This document shows, piece after piece, positions 25,160 to 33,166 of a stretch of 35,798 nt of DNA. Below the pieces are notes generated by a model. The model searched no databases and was not told the DNA's origin. It saw only the letters and a program-made list of their open reading frames with translations. The stretch's first letter is position 1, and every line of letters begins with the position of its first letter. The translations under genes and the position numbers were made by a program. Source of the DNA: an uncultured Planctomycetaceae bacterium (GTDB taxonomy: Bacteria > Planctomycetota > Planctomycetia > Planctomycetales > Planctomycetaceae); contig CAJWGB010000029.1 in assembly GCA_913031625.1 (NCBI GenBank), forward strand, positions 1 through 35,798, written 5' to 3'.

Positions 25160-26812
25160 ATGAGAAGTTTTTTTTATCGAATCCTTGAGTGGATCCGGCT
25201 GCTCTTCGGAGTAATGCCAAGGTCCGGATTTGGATCTGCAAAGATCTTTCTGGTTATCCACTATTGCTTTATCGCGATCGTCACCATCGTGCTGGCGATT
25301 CCACCGGTCAGCGACTGGGTACGCGAAGTCCTTGGGTTTGAACAGCGCTTTCGACATCTTCCGTATCAATGGATGGATGACAGCTGGTGCGGCATCGCGT
25401 TTCTGATTCTGTATTTGATCATTCGCATTGTTCTGTACTTGATGGAGCTGCTTGGAATTGAAGATGAGTCCGACTTTCCGGACATCGACAGCGACTGGGC
25501 AGAGATCCTTGACGCGCTGGAAAAGGAGCGTCTGCCAATTGATGATATTCCTCTGTTTCTGGTGAACGGATTCACGCCTCAACAGGAACAGAGTGCATTT
25601 GAAGGAGCATCCGGCATCGATTGGAAAGTGGTTGCTCCCCCATTGACTCAGAAGTCGGCAGTCGTTCGTGTGTTTGCGAATGACGATGCCATTTTTCTTT
25701 GCTGTACGGGTGTCGGTGCGACGAATTGCCAGCAGGGCAAGGTGGACACCTCGGTACCTTCAAATTCTGCTCCCTCCGCTCCGTCAGGGTTCAGCGGCAC
25801 ACAGCAACCGGGTCAGTTGCAGGGAGTACTTGAGAAAGCTCGTGCCGGTACGAAGACAAATCCCCCAGGCGGACTTCAGCCGGCATCACCCGCCCCTCCC
25901 TCTGCTGCTCCTGCGGCCCCCTCGAAGCCTGTCGGTGGCTTCTTCGGGACGATTGCTCCGGGCGGGCTCAAACGCGCCATGGAGACGTTCGCGGCACTGC
26001 GAAACGCAGACAACAAAGGGTACGGCAAAAAGAAGCTCGCTCCACTCAATGATGTGGAAATGATGCTTGGGTTATGTCGCATTGAATATCTGTGTTCTCT
26101 GATCATTGAGGCTCGACGGCCATATTGTCCCATCAACGGTATCCTGCAGGCGGTCCCGTTTTCATGGGCGGAAGATGTTGACTACGCAAAACGTCTTGTG
26201 CCTTCCATTCGTGAGGACATTATCGCTCTTCACGAGCGGCTGCAGTTGCAGTTTCCGGTCGTTGCTGTTGTGACGGAACTGGATGACGTTGCGGGGATGC
26301 GGGAGTTCATTCTGCGAGCAGAGCGTCTTCAGCCAGGACTCCGACTTTCCCGCGCAGGCAGCAGTTTTGCGGCCGGCGCCAGTGTGAGTGACAGGCACGC
26401 CGGCTGGTTGATCGAACGTGCCCTCCAGTGGTTCCGAGGCTGGGTTTACTCATCGTTTGCCTATGACATGGACAACAAAGACAACCAGCGTCTGTTCAAT
26501 ATGCTGTGTTCCATTAACCAGCGCAGATCAGGGCTGATTACACTTTTGCGAGATTCTTTCTACAAGGTGCTCACACCGGAGGTCCGGCTCCACGGATGCT
26601 ATTTTTGTGCAACCGGACGGGCGTCTACTGAACAGGGCTTTATCCGCGGCGTACTGGATAAACTCCCGGAATCTCAGGGAGAAGTTGCATGGACTCCACA
26701 GCTGGAGCAGTCTCAGAAACGATCTAAGTTTCTGGGCTGGGGCTTTATTGTCGGGACTGTGGTACTTGTCGCCGCCACGGCAATGATCCTGTTAGATCTT
26801 GGAGGCTCCTGA
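25160..26812 (+). CDS. Shortened TssM/IcmF-like T6SS inner membrane protein
   Basis: TssM anchors the T6SS in the inner membrane. This 550-residue protein has two N-terminal transmembrane helices (IFLVIHYCFIAIVTIVLAI and CGIAFLILYLIIRIVLYLMEL) and one at the C-terminus (FIVGTVVLVAATAMILLDL). Between them is the IcmF N-terminal region: IPLFLVNGF stands where the P-loop strand should be, and AIFLCCTGVG follows. Then come RRPYCPINGILQAVPFSWAE, LHERLQLQFPVVAVVTELDD and a VAGMREFI segment. The G-x-x-x-x-G-K P-loop is absent and the TKxD motif reads TELD, so GTP binding is doubtful. A Pro/Ala/Ser-rich insertion lies near residues 195-265. The long periplasmic domain of ordinary TssM (over 1100 residues) is missing. 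The start is uncertain: ATG 25160 fits the first helix; 25115 and 25004 are alternatives. The stop overlaps the next ATG by one base. Confidence 0.85.
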   Translation: MRSFFYRILEWIRLLFGVMPRSGFGSAKIFLVIHYCFIAIVTIVLAIPPVSDWVREVLGFEQRFRHLPYQWMDDSWCGIAFLILYLIIRIVLYLMELLGIEDESDFPDIDSDWAEILDALEKERLPIDDIPLFLVNGFTPQQEQSAFEGASGIDWKVVAPPLTQKSAVVRVFANDDAIFLCCTGVGATNCQQGKVDTSVPSNSAPSAPSGFSGTQQPGQLQGVLEKARAGTKTNPPGGLQPASPAPPSAAPAAPSKPVGGFFGTIAPGGLKRAMETFAALRNADNKGYGKKKLAPLNDVEMMLGLCRIEYLCSLIIEARRPYCPINGILQAVPFSWAEDVDYAKRLVPSIREDIIALHERLQLQFPVVAVVTELDDVAGMREFILRAERLQPGLRLSRAGSSFAAGASVSDRHAGWLIERALQWFRGWVYSSFAYDMDNKDNQRLFNMLCSINQRRSGLITLLRDSFYKVLTPEVRLHGCYFCATGRASTEQGFIRGVLDKLPESQGEVAWTPQLEQSQKRSKFLGWGFIVGTVVLVAATAMILLDLGGS

Positions 26813-29800
26813 TGAGCGGCCGGTCGAAAGATAACTGGCGTGGAGGGAAGAAGACGGAGCGCTCCGTGGAGCGGGAGGCAGCTGGAAAGCCGTCATGGAA
26901 ACAGGGGGCCACGAAACGCCATGGAAAAAGGCGCACGCGCCGCTGGGCAAAACTGGCGGCAGTCACATGCCTGATCGGACTGTTCGTCGGCCTGGGCATC
27001 TGGCTGTACAACCCTGAGGAGCCGCTGCACACGCATTTTGTCATGCTGGATCTGCTGACAGATTCCACAAGCGGGGGCCCGTCCTCAGAGCTGTTTGATC
27101 CCTCGACTGCGGTTTCGTTTCCCGAACCTGCTGACTCAGATCGACCCTTTGCAAAGTTTACGTCCTCCGCCAGCGCGAGTCTGAAGTTTGTCAACGATGA
27201 ATCGCGGGCTCAGATTCATGCGGCCCACGTCGTCATCGTGTGGCTGCAGTCTCATCTTGTGTGTGGTCCTGATGGAAGCTGTCGGTGTCTGACAAGGGAC
27301 AGTACTCCCGATATGAACGACGACTCCACATTCGAAGAATCGGCCGTATTACGCGATGAGATCCTGCAGCTGATCAAGCTGAACAAACGTGTTGTGTTAA
27401 TCGTTGACGAATCATCCAGTCACACACGGTGGCGTGAAGGAGATTTTGAACCGCACACAATTTGTCATTTTCTAAAGTGGCCGGAACATTCAGAGTTTCA
27501 GGATCGACTGGTCGTTGTCACTGCGAGAGCCCGTGAAAGCAGGCGGACGGTCCCGCACCATGCCGGCGTGAGCGGAGTGGGTGCGATGATACAGGTTGCC
27601 CTGTCTGAGGCTGCCGACGACGATAAGAACATGTATGATACGGCAAAGAACCTGAGTCTGGTTGAGTTCTGCAGTCACCTGCATGAAGCCGCCAATCGTC
27701 TGGCAGCGATCCATGGTCTGTCAGCTGACTTCTCGATCCAGATGAGTCCCTCGCTGGAAACTATAAAGACCGAACCGGATCGCAATTTCGTACTGCTGGG
27801 TGATCTGCCCGCTGCACCCAGTCAACCTGAAGTTCCAAAGTACAGCGCGCAGAGTCAGCTGGCAGGACTTTGGGAGAGACGAGACACTCTGAATCAGCAG
27901 CTTGCGTGGCGATGGAATCCCGTGCTCTGGACCTCATCGACGGAACTGCTGCTCCGTGCACAGGATGCGATGCTGAACGGACATGATCAGCTGGCGGGAA
28001 AACTGGCGGCCAGAGCCAGCCAGGAGATGAGTCAGCTGGAAGACTCAGTCAAATCGATTACTCGCGATCCTGCGTTATTCGACGCGAGTCGTGGTCTTCC
28101 TGTTTCCTGGTTTGAAGGTCTTCCTGCTGCGGCATCCGCAGCGTTTGGAGACGCTTACAAACTTCCACCCCGCTTCGCCCCCATAAAGTCCGCCTCGCAG
28201 GTCGTGCAGCAGCATCTGGATCAGTTCCCATTTGAGACGTCAGGGTTTGAGCCTGATACGAGTAAGGCGAACCGTATTAAAGAAGAGCGTTCGCTGGCTG
28301 AGAAAACCAGGAAGACAATGACGGGCGTGGCGGGTCTGATACAGACCACGCTCAGAAATGCGGAAGTCAGTCAGTTGCGTCAGGAAGACAGTCTGTTTGT
28401 CAGAACGCCCGCACAGACTGATCCGGCCGTGGACTGGAAATCAATTGCCGACTTTATTCAGGCTCACCAGTCAGCAGAAGTTGTCTATCAGCAGGTCCTG
28501 GCACAATCCCCATTTCTTGCGCGCTGGGCGGCCGACTTCCCATTTCACCACGATCAGGAGTTTGAGCGGGCATGGCAGGACCTGCTGGGCAGAAACCTGC
28601 CGTCCACCTACATGGCGCTGGCAGACATTGACACCGCTGCAGATCAATTGGGTGCTCGAACAACCCCCGGCATCAACACAATCGCAGTGCCGGCTCGCGC
28701 AGACATCTTTCGACTGCTGTGTTGCACTCGTGCGCTTGGATTGCTTTTATCTGTTCAGGAGCCGGAATCCGGCCATTCGTCTCAGACGCTCCGCGAAAAC
28801 ACGAAAAGACTTCTGGATTTGACGGCGAGGTGCAGGACGTTACTGCAGGCAACCGGCACGGCATTCACGGACCTTGCCGGGAAGCTGGCCAACAGGACTT
28901 CCACCGTAGCCCGGAACGCAAGTCAGCGAACGCAGATTCATCAGATGCTGCGACTTCCGGATCTTGACTCGAAGTCTCGTGAAGCGCTGCTCCGCCAACT
29001 CAACAGCGTCAACAGAATCGTGCACTTTCCAGATGACGAAGAGTTGCCAACGGATTTGACGCCGGCAGTTCATCCGTCGCCGTCCCAGGAAGCGCTTTGG
29101 GCTGTCCAGCACCTGAACCTGTTTGTAGATGCTGCAGATAATGACCGCAAAACCGGGTTGCACGATGCTGCAGCGCGGCTGGTGTCTGATGAGGCTCAGC
29201 CACAACCGGGCGTTCTGGCTGTGTTTGGCGAGGAAGTCCGGCTGTTCTGGTTAAATGCCCGCAGGCGAGTGAATGACTCGATGTCAGCCGGGACGGACGT
29301 TCGCAGCCAGTTGATCGTTGCAGATCGCCTGAGTCGGGGGCTCAGTGGCTTCGATTTTCAGCAGTCCGGCGCCGATCCCACACAGCGACTGCACACCTTA
29401 CAGCAGTTTGAGCAGTGTGTTGCAAACATTGACGCGCTGCTGGCAGGTCAATGGATCGAGTCTGGTGACATGGCCCCCATGAATCGGAACGGCTGGTATG
29501 CTCGTGCTGCCAGTCCCTGGATCAGGCGTGCTGAAAAGCTGGCGGGGGCAATGGGTAACGGACGAGACTGGCCGGCCTTTGCACGAGCGGAGCTGGATAA
29601 GCGGAACCAGCTGCTCGATCAGTCGGACGGCTGGTCTGTGACTCCGGCTGCCGTCAGCAGTGCAGGAATCGACCTCGGCGATTCCAATCAGCAGGATGCT
29701 GACATTCGCTGGAAACTTCGGCGCGAGGGGGCAATGCCCCAGGGAACTGCGTCTCTGACTTTGAGACGACCCGCGGATGCAGCAGAGACACTCACAGTCC

Positions 29801-31719
29801 CGGAAAACGGGACGCCTCTTGGCGTTCAGGATCAGGCGGCCGACTCGTTTGTCCTGAAGGTGCATCGGGAAGGTGCCCCGGGAGAAGGAGACGACTGCCA
29901 GGCATTCGATGTCTATGCGGATGTCTTTTTTCGCGGTCGAATCTTCTCTGCAGCAGAACCGATTGTCATCGATCCCTGCGCTGCCGAAAAATACGTGACA
30001 AAACGTCTCGCCAGGCCGCCAACAGGAACAGTGACTGTCAGTGGGGATGACGTTCGACCCTTTGCGTTTGTCCTCGATATGTCCGGCAGCATGACCAAAA
30101 CTCGGCCAGGAGAAGACAGCAGACACAGGATTGCAGTCGATACTTTTGACGATGTTCTGAAGTCACTGGACGCACCGGTCAGAGCAAGCCTGCGAGTGTT
30201 CGGGCACCGGGTTAGGTATGACACAAATGACAAGTCAAAGTTTCAGAAGAACAACGTGTATGAGGATGAGTTCAAGAGGAAGATTCCAAATATGGATCCG
30301 CAGCGGGATACGGAAGTCCTCGTCCCGCTGACCACACTCGACAACGCCGGCAGGAAGCAGCTGGGGGATACTATCAAGCGGGTCGAACCGTTCGGCAGCA
30401 CACCACTGCTGCGGTCCATCAAGCTGGCCATCACACAGGATCTCAGCCGGAAACCGGGAATTGTGCTGGCTGTGACAGATGGAATTGCAACGGACGCAGG
30501 CATCGACCTGGACACCTATCAACTGGACGATGCCTATGCCTCATCAGATCAGTCCGCTGAACTCAGGGATGTCATCAAAGAGCATCCCGGCACAAAGATC
30601 CTTGTCGTTGCATTTGACCTGACACAGGATGAACTGAAAGCACTCCGGGCCATTATGAAACGCTGTGATGAATCTGAGTCTCAGATCGAGATCGTGGCCA
30701 GTAATCGGCGGGATCTTGCGAAGGCCATGAAGTCGGCCAAAGATCCAATTTCGTGGCAGCTCACATCGAAGGACTACAGTCGGAACGCTGAACTCGGTGC
30801 CCCTGTTGAGTCGGTCGTTCCACAGGCAGACTATCAGATCAGGTATTCTGGAATTGCGCCCGCGTCCGATGTGCCTGTTGGACCGGGTGACCACATCCAG
30901 CCACGTGTGAACTGGAAAGACAAATCCTTCAGCTTTCGAAGGGAGTTGTATGCCAACTGGACGCGCGCTGCTGAGCAGGCTGCACCAACACCATGGATGC
31001 TCAGAGAAGTTGACAGTGAACTTCTACAGTTCAGAAATGAGGAAGGTGTGCCGCTCGAATTTGGTGAGGTGACAGTCGAACTGCTGCTTGACCACGGGGA
31101 TCAGAAGCGGCCGGTCCGGCAACCCGTCGAAGTGGAGTTTCGGCTGAACGCGGACGACGGCTTTCGCGCAGCGCGGATCTCTGAAGAATATACCTCTGAA
31201 AACAATGCGCCCGGCTATCGATTCGTGATTCCCAGCTGGCCTCGTGAACAGAAAATAAAAGTCGATGCAGCATGGAAAATGGAGCGGACGACACCGGAAA
31301 CCGTGAAGCCACTCAAAGATCTGCCGGACCCATACAAATTGACCGCATCCGGTGACCTGCCCGCAGCCACGGTCACTCGAACACTGAAGAATGGTGTCCT
31401 TGAAGTCAGGCTTGAGCCTGCACCAGGGACCCCGGTGAGCGCCGATCGCATCAACGACGTGAGTGAGATTCGCGTCGAAATCGGCGAGCGCGGTGAACTT
31501 CAGGATAATCGGAGCTTTGATCCGGTCGAGTTCACGACAGAAACGACACGACTGGATGATGGCGCAGTCGTCTTTCGATTTATGCTGCCTAACGGCCTGA
31601 CTGAAGAATGGCTTGCACAGAAAGAGATTGCCTTTACATCCCGGGCAAGCCGCATGAAAGGCACCATAAAACCGGCAACGCTTGATATCAGGCCACGGTT
31701 GGAGTTTGCAGAAAACTGA
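26812..31719 (+). CDS. Giant single-pass protein with caspase-like and VWA domains (protein B)
   Basis: A 1635-residue paralogue of the gene at 20200. After a basic tail comes one transmembrane helix (about residues 46-66). The caspase-like region (about 70-330) has VVIVWLQSHLVCGPDG with His148 at the catalytic histidine position. In VVLIVDESSS, Ser201 stands where the cysteine would be. A long helical middle follows (350-970). The VWA domain (about 1080-1290) has an intact metal site: DMSGS (Asp1089, Ser1091, Ser1093), Thr1197 in FGSTPLL and Asp1223 in VTDG. The last 300 residues look like beta-sandwich segments. VWA domains bind protein partners through a metal ion. It begins inside the stop of the TssM-like gene, so the two are translationally coupled. 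A role in a T6SS envelope complex is inferred from this and from homology to the other flank. Confidence 0.84.
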   Translation: MSGRSKDNWRGGKKTERSVEREAAGKPSWKQGATKRHGKRRTRRWAKLAAVTCLIGLFVGLGIWLYNPEEPLHTHFVMLDLLTDSTSGGPSSELFDPSTAVSFPEPADSDRPFAKFTSSASASLKFVNDESRAQIHAAHVVIVWLQSHLVCGPDGSCRCLTRDSTPDMNDDSTFEESAVLRDEILQLIKLNKRVVLIVDESSSHTRWREGDFEPHTICHFLKWPEHSEFQDRLVVVTARARESRRTVPHHAGVSGVGAMIQVALSEAADDDKNMYDTAKNLSLVEFCSHLHEAANRLAAIHGLSADFSIQMSPSLETIKTEPDRNFVLLGDLPAAPSQPEVPKYSAQSQLAGLWERRDTLNQQLAWRWNPVLWTSSTELLLRAQDAMLNGHDQLAGKLAARASQEMSQLEDSVKSITRDPALFDASRGLPVSWFEGLPAAASAAFGDAYKLPPRFAPIKSASQVVQQHLDQFPFETSGFEPDTSKANRIKEERSLAEKTRKTMTGVAGLIQTTLRNAEVSQLRQEDSLFVRTPAQTDPAVDWKSIADFIQAHQSAEVVYQQVLAQSPFLARWAADFPFHHDQEFERAWQDLLGRNLPSTYMALADIDTAADQLGARTTPGINTIAVPARADIFRLLCCTRALGLLLSVQEPESGHSSQTLRENTKRLLDLTARCRTLLQATGTAFTDLAGKLANRTSTVARNASQRTQIHQMLRLPDLDSKSREALLRQLNSVNRIVHFPDDEELPTDLTPAVHPSPSQEALWAVQHLNLFVDAADNDRKTGLHDAAARLVSDEAQPQPGVLAVFGEEVRLFWLNARRRVNDSMSAGTDVRSQLIVADRLSRGLSGFDFQQSGADPTQRLHTLQQFEQCVANIDALLAGQWIESGDMAPMNRNGWYARAASPWIRRAEKLAGAMGNGRDWPAFARAELDKRNQLLDQSDGWSVTPAAVSSAGIDLGDSNQQDADIRWKLRREGAMPQGTASLTLRRPADAAETLTVPENGTPLGVQDQAADSFVLKVHREGAPGEGDDCQAFDVYADVFFRGRIFSAAEPIVIDPCAAEKYVTKRLARPPTGTVTVSGDDVRPFAFVLDMSGSMTKTRPGEDSRHRIAVDTFDDVLKSLDAPVRASLRVFGHRVRYDTNDKSKFQKNNVYEDEFKRKIPNMDPQRDTEVLVPLTTLDNAGRKQLGDTIKRVEPFGSTPLLRSIKLAITQDLSRKPGIVLAVTDGIATDAGIDLDTYQLDDAYASSDQSAELRDVIKEHPGTKILVVAFDLTQDELKALRAIMKRCDESESQIEIVASNRRDLAKAMKSAKDPISWQLTSKDYSRNAELGAPVESVVPQADYQIRYSGIAPASDVPVGPGDHIQPRVNWKDKSFSFRRELYANWTRAAEQAAPTPWMLREVDSELLQFRNEEGVPLEFGEVTVELLLDHGDQKRPVRQPVEVEFRLNADDGFRAARISEEYTSENNAPGYRFVIPSWPREQKIKVDAAWKMERTTPETVKPLKDLPDPYKLTASGDLPAATVTRTLKNGVLEVRLEPAPGTPVSADRINDVSEIRVEIGERGELQDNRSFDPVEFTTETTRLDDGAVVFRFMLPNGLTEEWLAQKEIAFTSRASRMKGTIKPATLDIRPRLEFAEN

Positions 31720-31757
31720 ACCGATCTGCACCCATTGGATTCACGCTCTTCTGCTCA

Positions 31758-32954
31758 TCAGCAGACTGACTGGTCCTGAGTCAGCCTCAACTGCCGGTCA
31801 CCTCGTCCCCTGACGTTGAACAGTGGACGACCTGGATCCATGAGTGCGAGTTCAATTGCAGCAGCTTCGCGGTGGCGCTGTGACCCTTCGGCAAGAACTG
31901 ACCACAATGTGTCATGGGAGATCTGCTGACCGGCGAGGTATCTCGTACCAGCCTGAAATCGACCTTCATTCTGCGTCCACCAGGCTCGGACAAGAGTTGG
32001 ATCTGGAACTGGCAGGTCAGATTCCTGACCGTCATCTCCGGAATCCTCAGCGTCGGCGGTCAGATCTTCATGTTCAAGATCAACACCTGTAATCTGACTG
32101 AATGCTGCTCCGGCAACCGCACAGACATCTTCAACTGCCATGCAGTCAACCAGCCACCACGCCGCCATTGGGTCTCCGGTCGCGCCGGCAACCAGAATCG
32201 CTCGTCCAAGCCGTGCAGGATCACCCGTCAGCTTCTGGACCCAGTCCGCGACCTGAGGATACGTTTGCCCTCGCCCTGCCAGTTGACTGGCTTCTGTGCC
32301 AATGCTGTCATCTGACTCTGCGATTTCCTGAAGGATGCCTCTGGCTGACTCGTCTCCCATGATCAATAGTGATCGGGCAGCGCAGAATCTCTGGCCCACA
32401 TCGTCTGCGGACAGAAATGCTCTGCACTGCGGATGCAGATCGCTCATTCCCAGTTCACCGATTCCCCAAAGGAATCGTGGATGCGCAGCAGCCACCGTGT
32501 TTTCGATCACAGTCGCAGGAAACAACAGCCGTTGTTCGACTGCGGACCGCAACCCTGCCTCCAGTTGGAATGGGTCCTCTGCAGAGAGGAGCTGAATTGT
32601 GAGAAAATCGGAGTGTTCCCCGCCGTCCCATGCAAGGCCGTCCGCGACCGCGGCTGCCGTGTTCGCGTCAGCAGCGCCGGCCGCCAGACGTTGCAGTTCA
32701 TCGCGGGCACCACAGCACACAGCGGCAGCAACGGCGGTAAAGAGTGCCGCTGGCTCCTCAGGAAGGTCAGCGTCTTCATTGCCGGGAGCTGACTGCAGGG
32801 CAAGCCGCAGCCCCTCCAGATGCGAACTGATCTCTCGATCATGGTGCGTCAGTTCAGATAATGTGATATCCGAATCGACTAACAGCTCACAGCGCGCTTC
32901 CCACAGGTGGCTGCAGCGTTCGAGGTGCTGGTCAACGACGGCTTCAACAATCAC
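31758..32954 (-). CDS. TIGR02270-family HEAT-like protein
   Basis: A 398-residue cytoplasmic protein of the TIGR02270 family, often found near T6SS genes but of unknown function. The N-terminus has the family pattern HLERCSHLWEARCELL followed by a HDREISSHLEGLRLAL segment. The middle is made of HEAT-like helical repeats rich in Ala and Leu. The C-terminus carries the most characteristic motif: GTRYLAGQQISHDTLWSVLA, then GSQRHREAAAIELALMDPGR and PLFNVRGRGDRQLRL. An acidic stretch (residues about 300-318) precedes a WW-containing segment. The start is GTG at 32954, with GGAG about nine bases upstream. It is the last gene of the minus-strand group and ends 38 bases from the convergent giant gene. 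Confidence 0.85.
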   Translation of the reverse strand: MIVEAVVDQHLERCSHLWEARCELLVDSDITLSELTHHDREISSHLEGLRLALQSAPGNEDADLPEEPAALFTAVAAAVCCGARDELQRLAAGAADANTAAAVADGLAWDGGEHSDFLTIQLLSAEDPFQLEAGLRSAVEQRLLFPATVIENTVAAAHPRFLWGIGELGMSDLHPQCRAFLSADDVGQRFCAARSLLIMGDESARGILQEIAESDDSIGTEASQLAGRGQTYPQVADWVQKLTGDPARLGRAILVAGATGDPMAAWWLVDCMAVEDVCAVAGAAFSQITGVDLEHEDLTADAEDSGDDGQESDLPVPDPTLVRAWWTQNEGRFQAGTRYLAGQQISHDTLWSVLAEGSQRHREAAAIELALMDPGRPLFNVRGRGDRQLRLTQDQSVC

Positions 32955-32989
32955 TCAGAAACTCCATACCGGAAGTGTTGCTGAGTGTT

Positions 32990-33151
32990 TTATCTGAGAT
33001 GCAGCCACAGTGCGATGGAGAGCAGAATTCCGGCAACGATCAGTTGCGTCCGACGGCCCGGCTGCAGCTGTCGATTGCGGATGTAATCAACGGCGGACAG
33101 TGTCAGCAGGACGCCTGCCACGATTGTCAGCGCGAATTTTGCCGGGATCAT
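32990..33151 (-). CDS. Small two-helix membrane protein (53 residues)
   Basis: A short frame between two TIGR02270-family genes encodes 53 residues with two hydrophobic helices: AKFALTIVAGVLLTLSA (about residues 4-20) and LIVAGILLSIALWL (about 37-50). A basic, polar loop joins them (DYIRNRQLQPGRRTQ). This helix-loop-helix pattern with a positively charged loop is typical of a small inner-membrane protein with both ends in the periplasm. It starts with ATG 15 bases after the stop of the upstream gene, with a GAGAG element upstream. It ends 35 bases before the next gene. No family was recognised. In this position it could be an immunity or helper protein, but that is only a guess. Confidence 0.72.
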   Translation of the reverse strand: MIPAKFALTIVAGVLLTLSAVDYIRNRQLQPGRRTQLIVAGILLSIALWLHLR

Positions 33152-33166
33152 TGGTTTGATTCGCTC

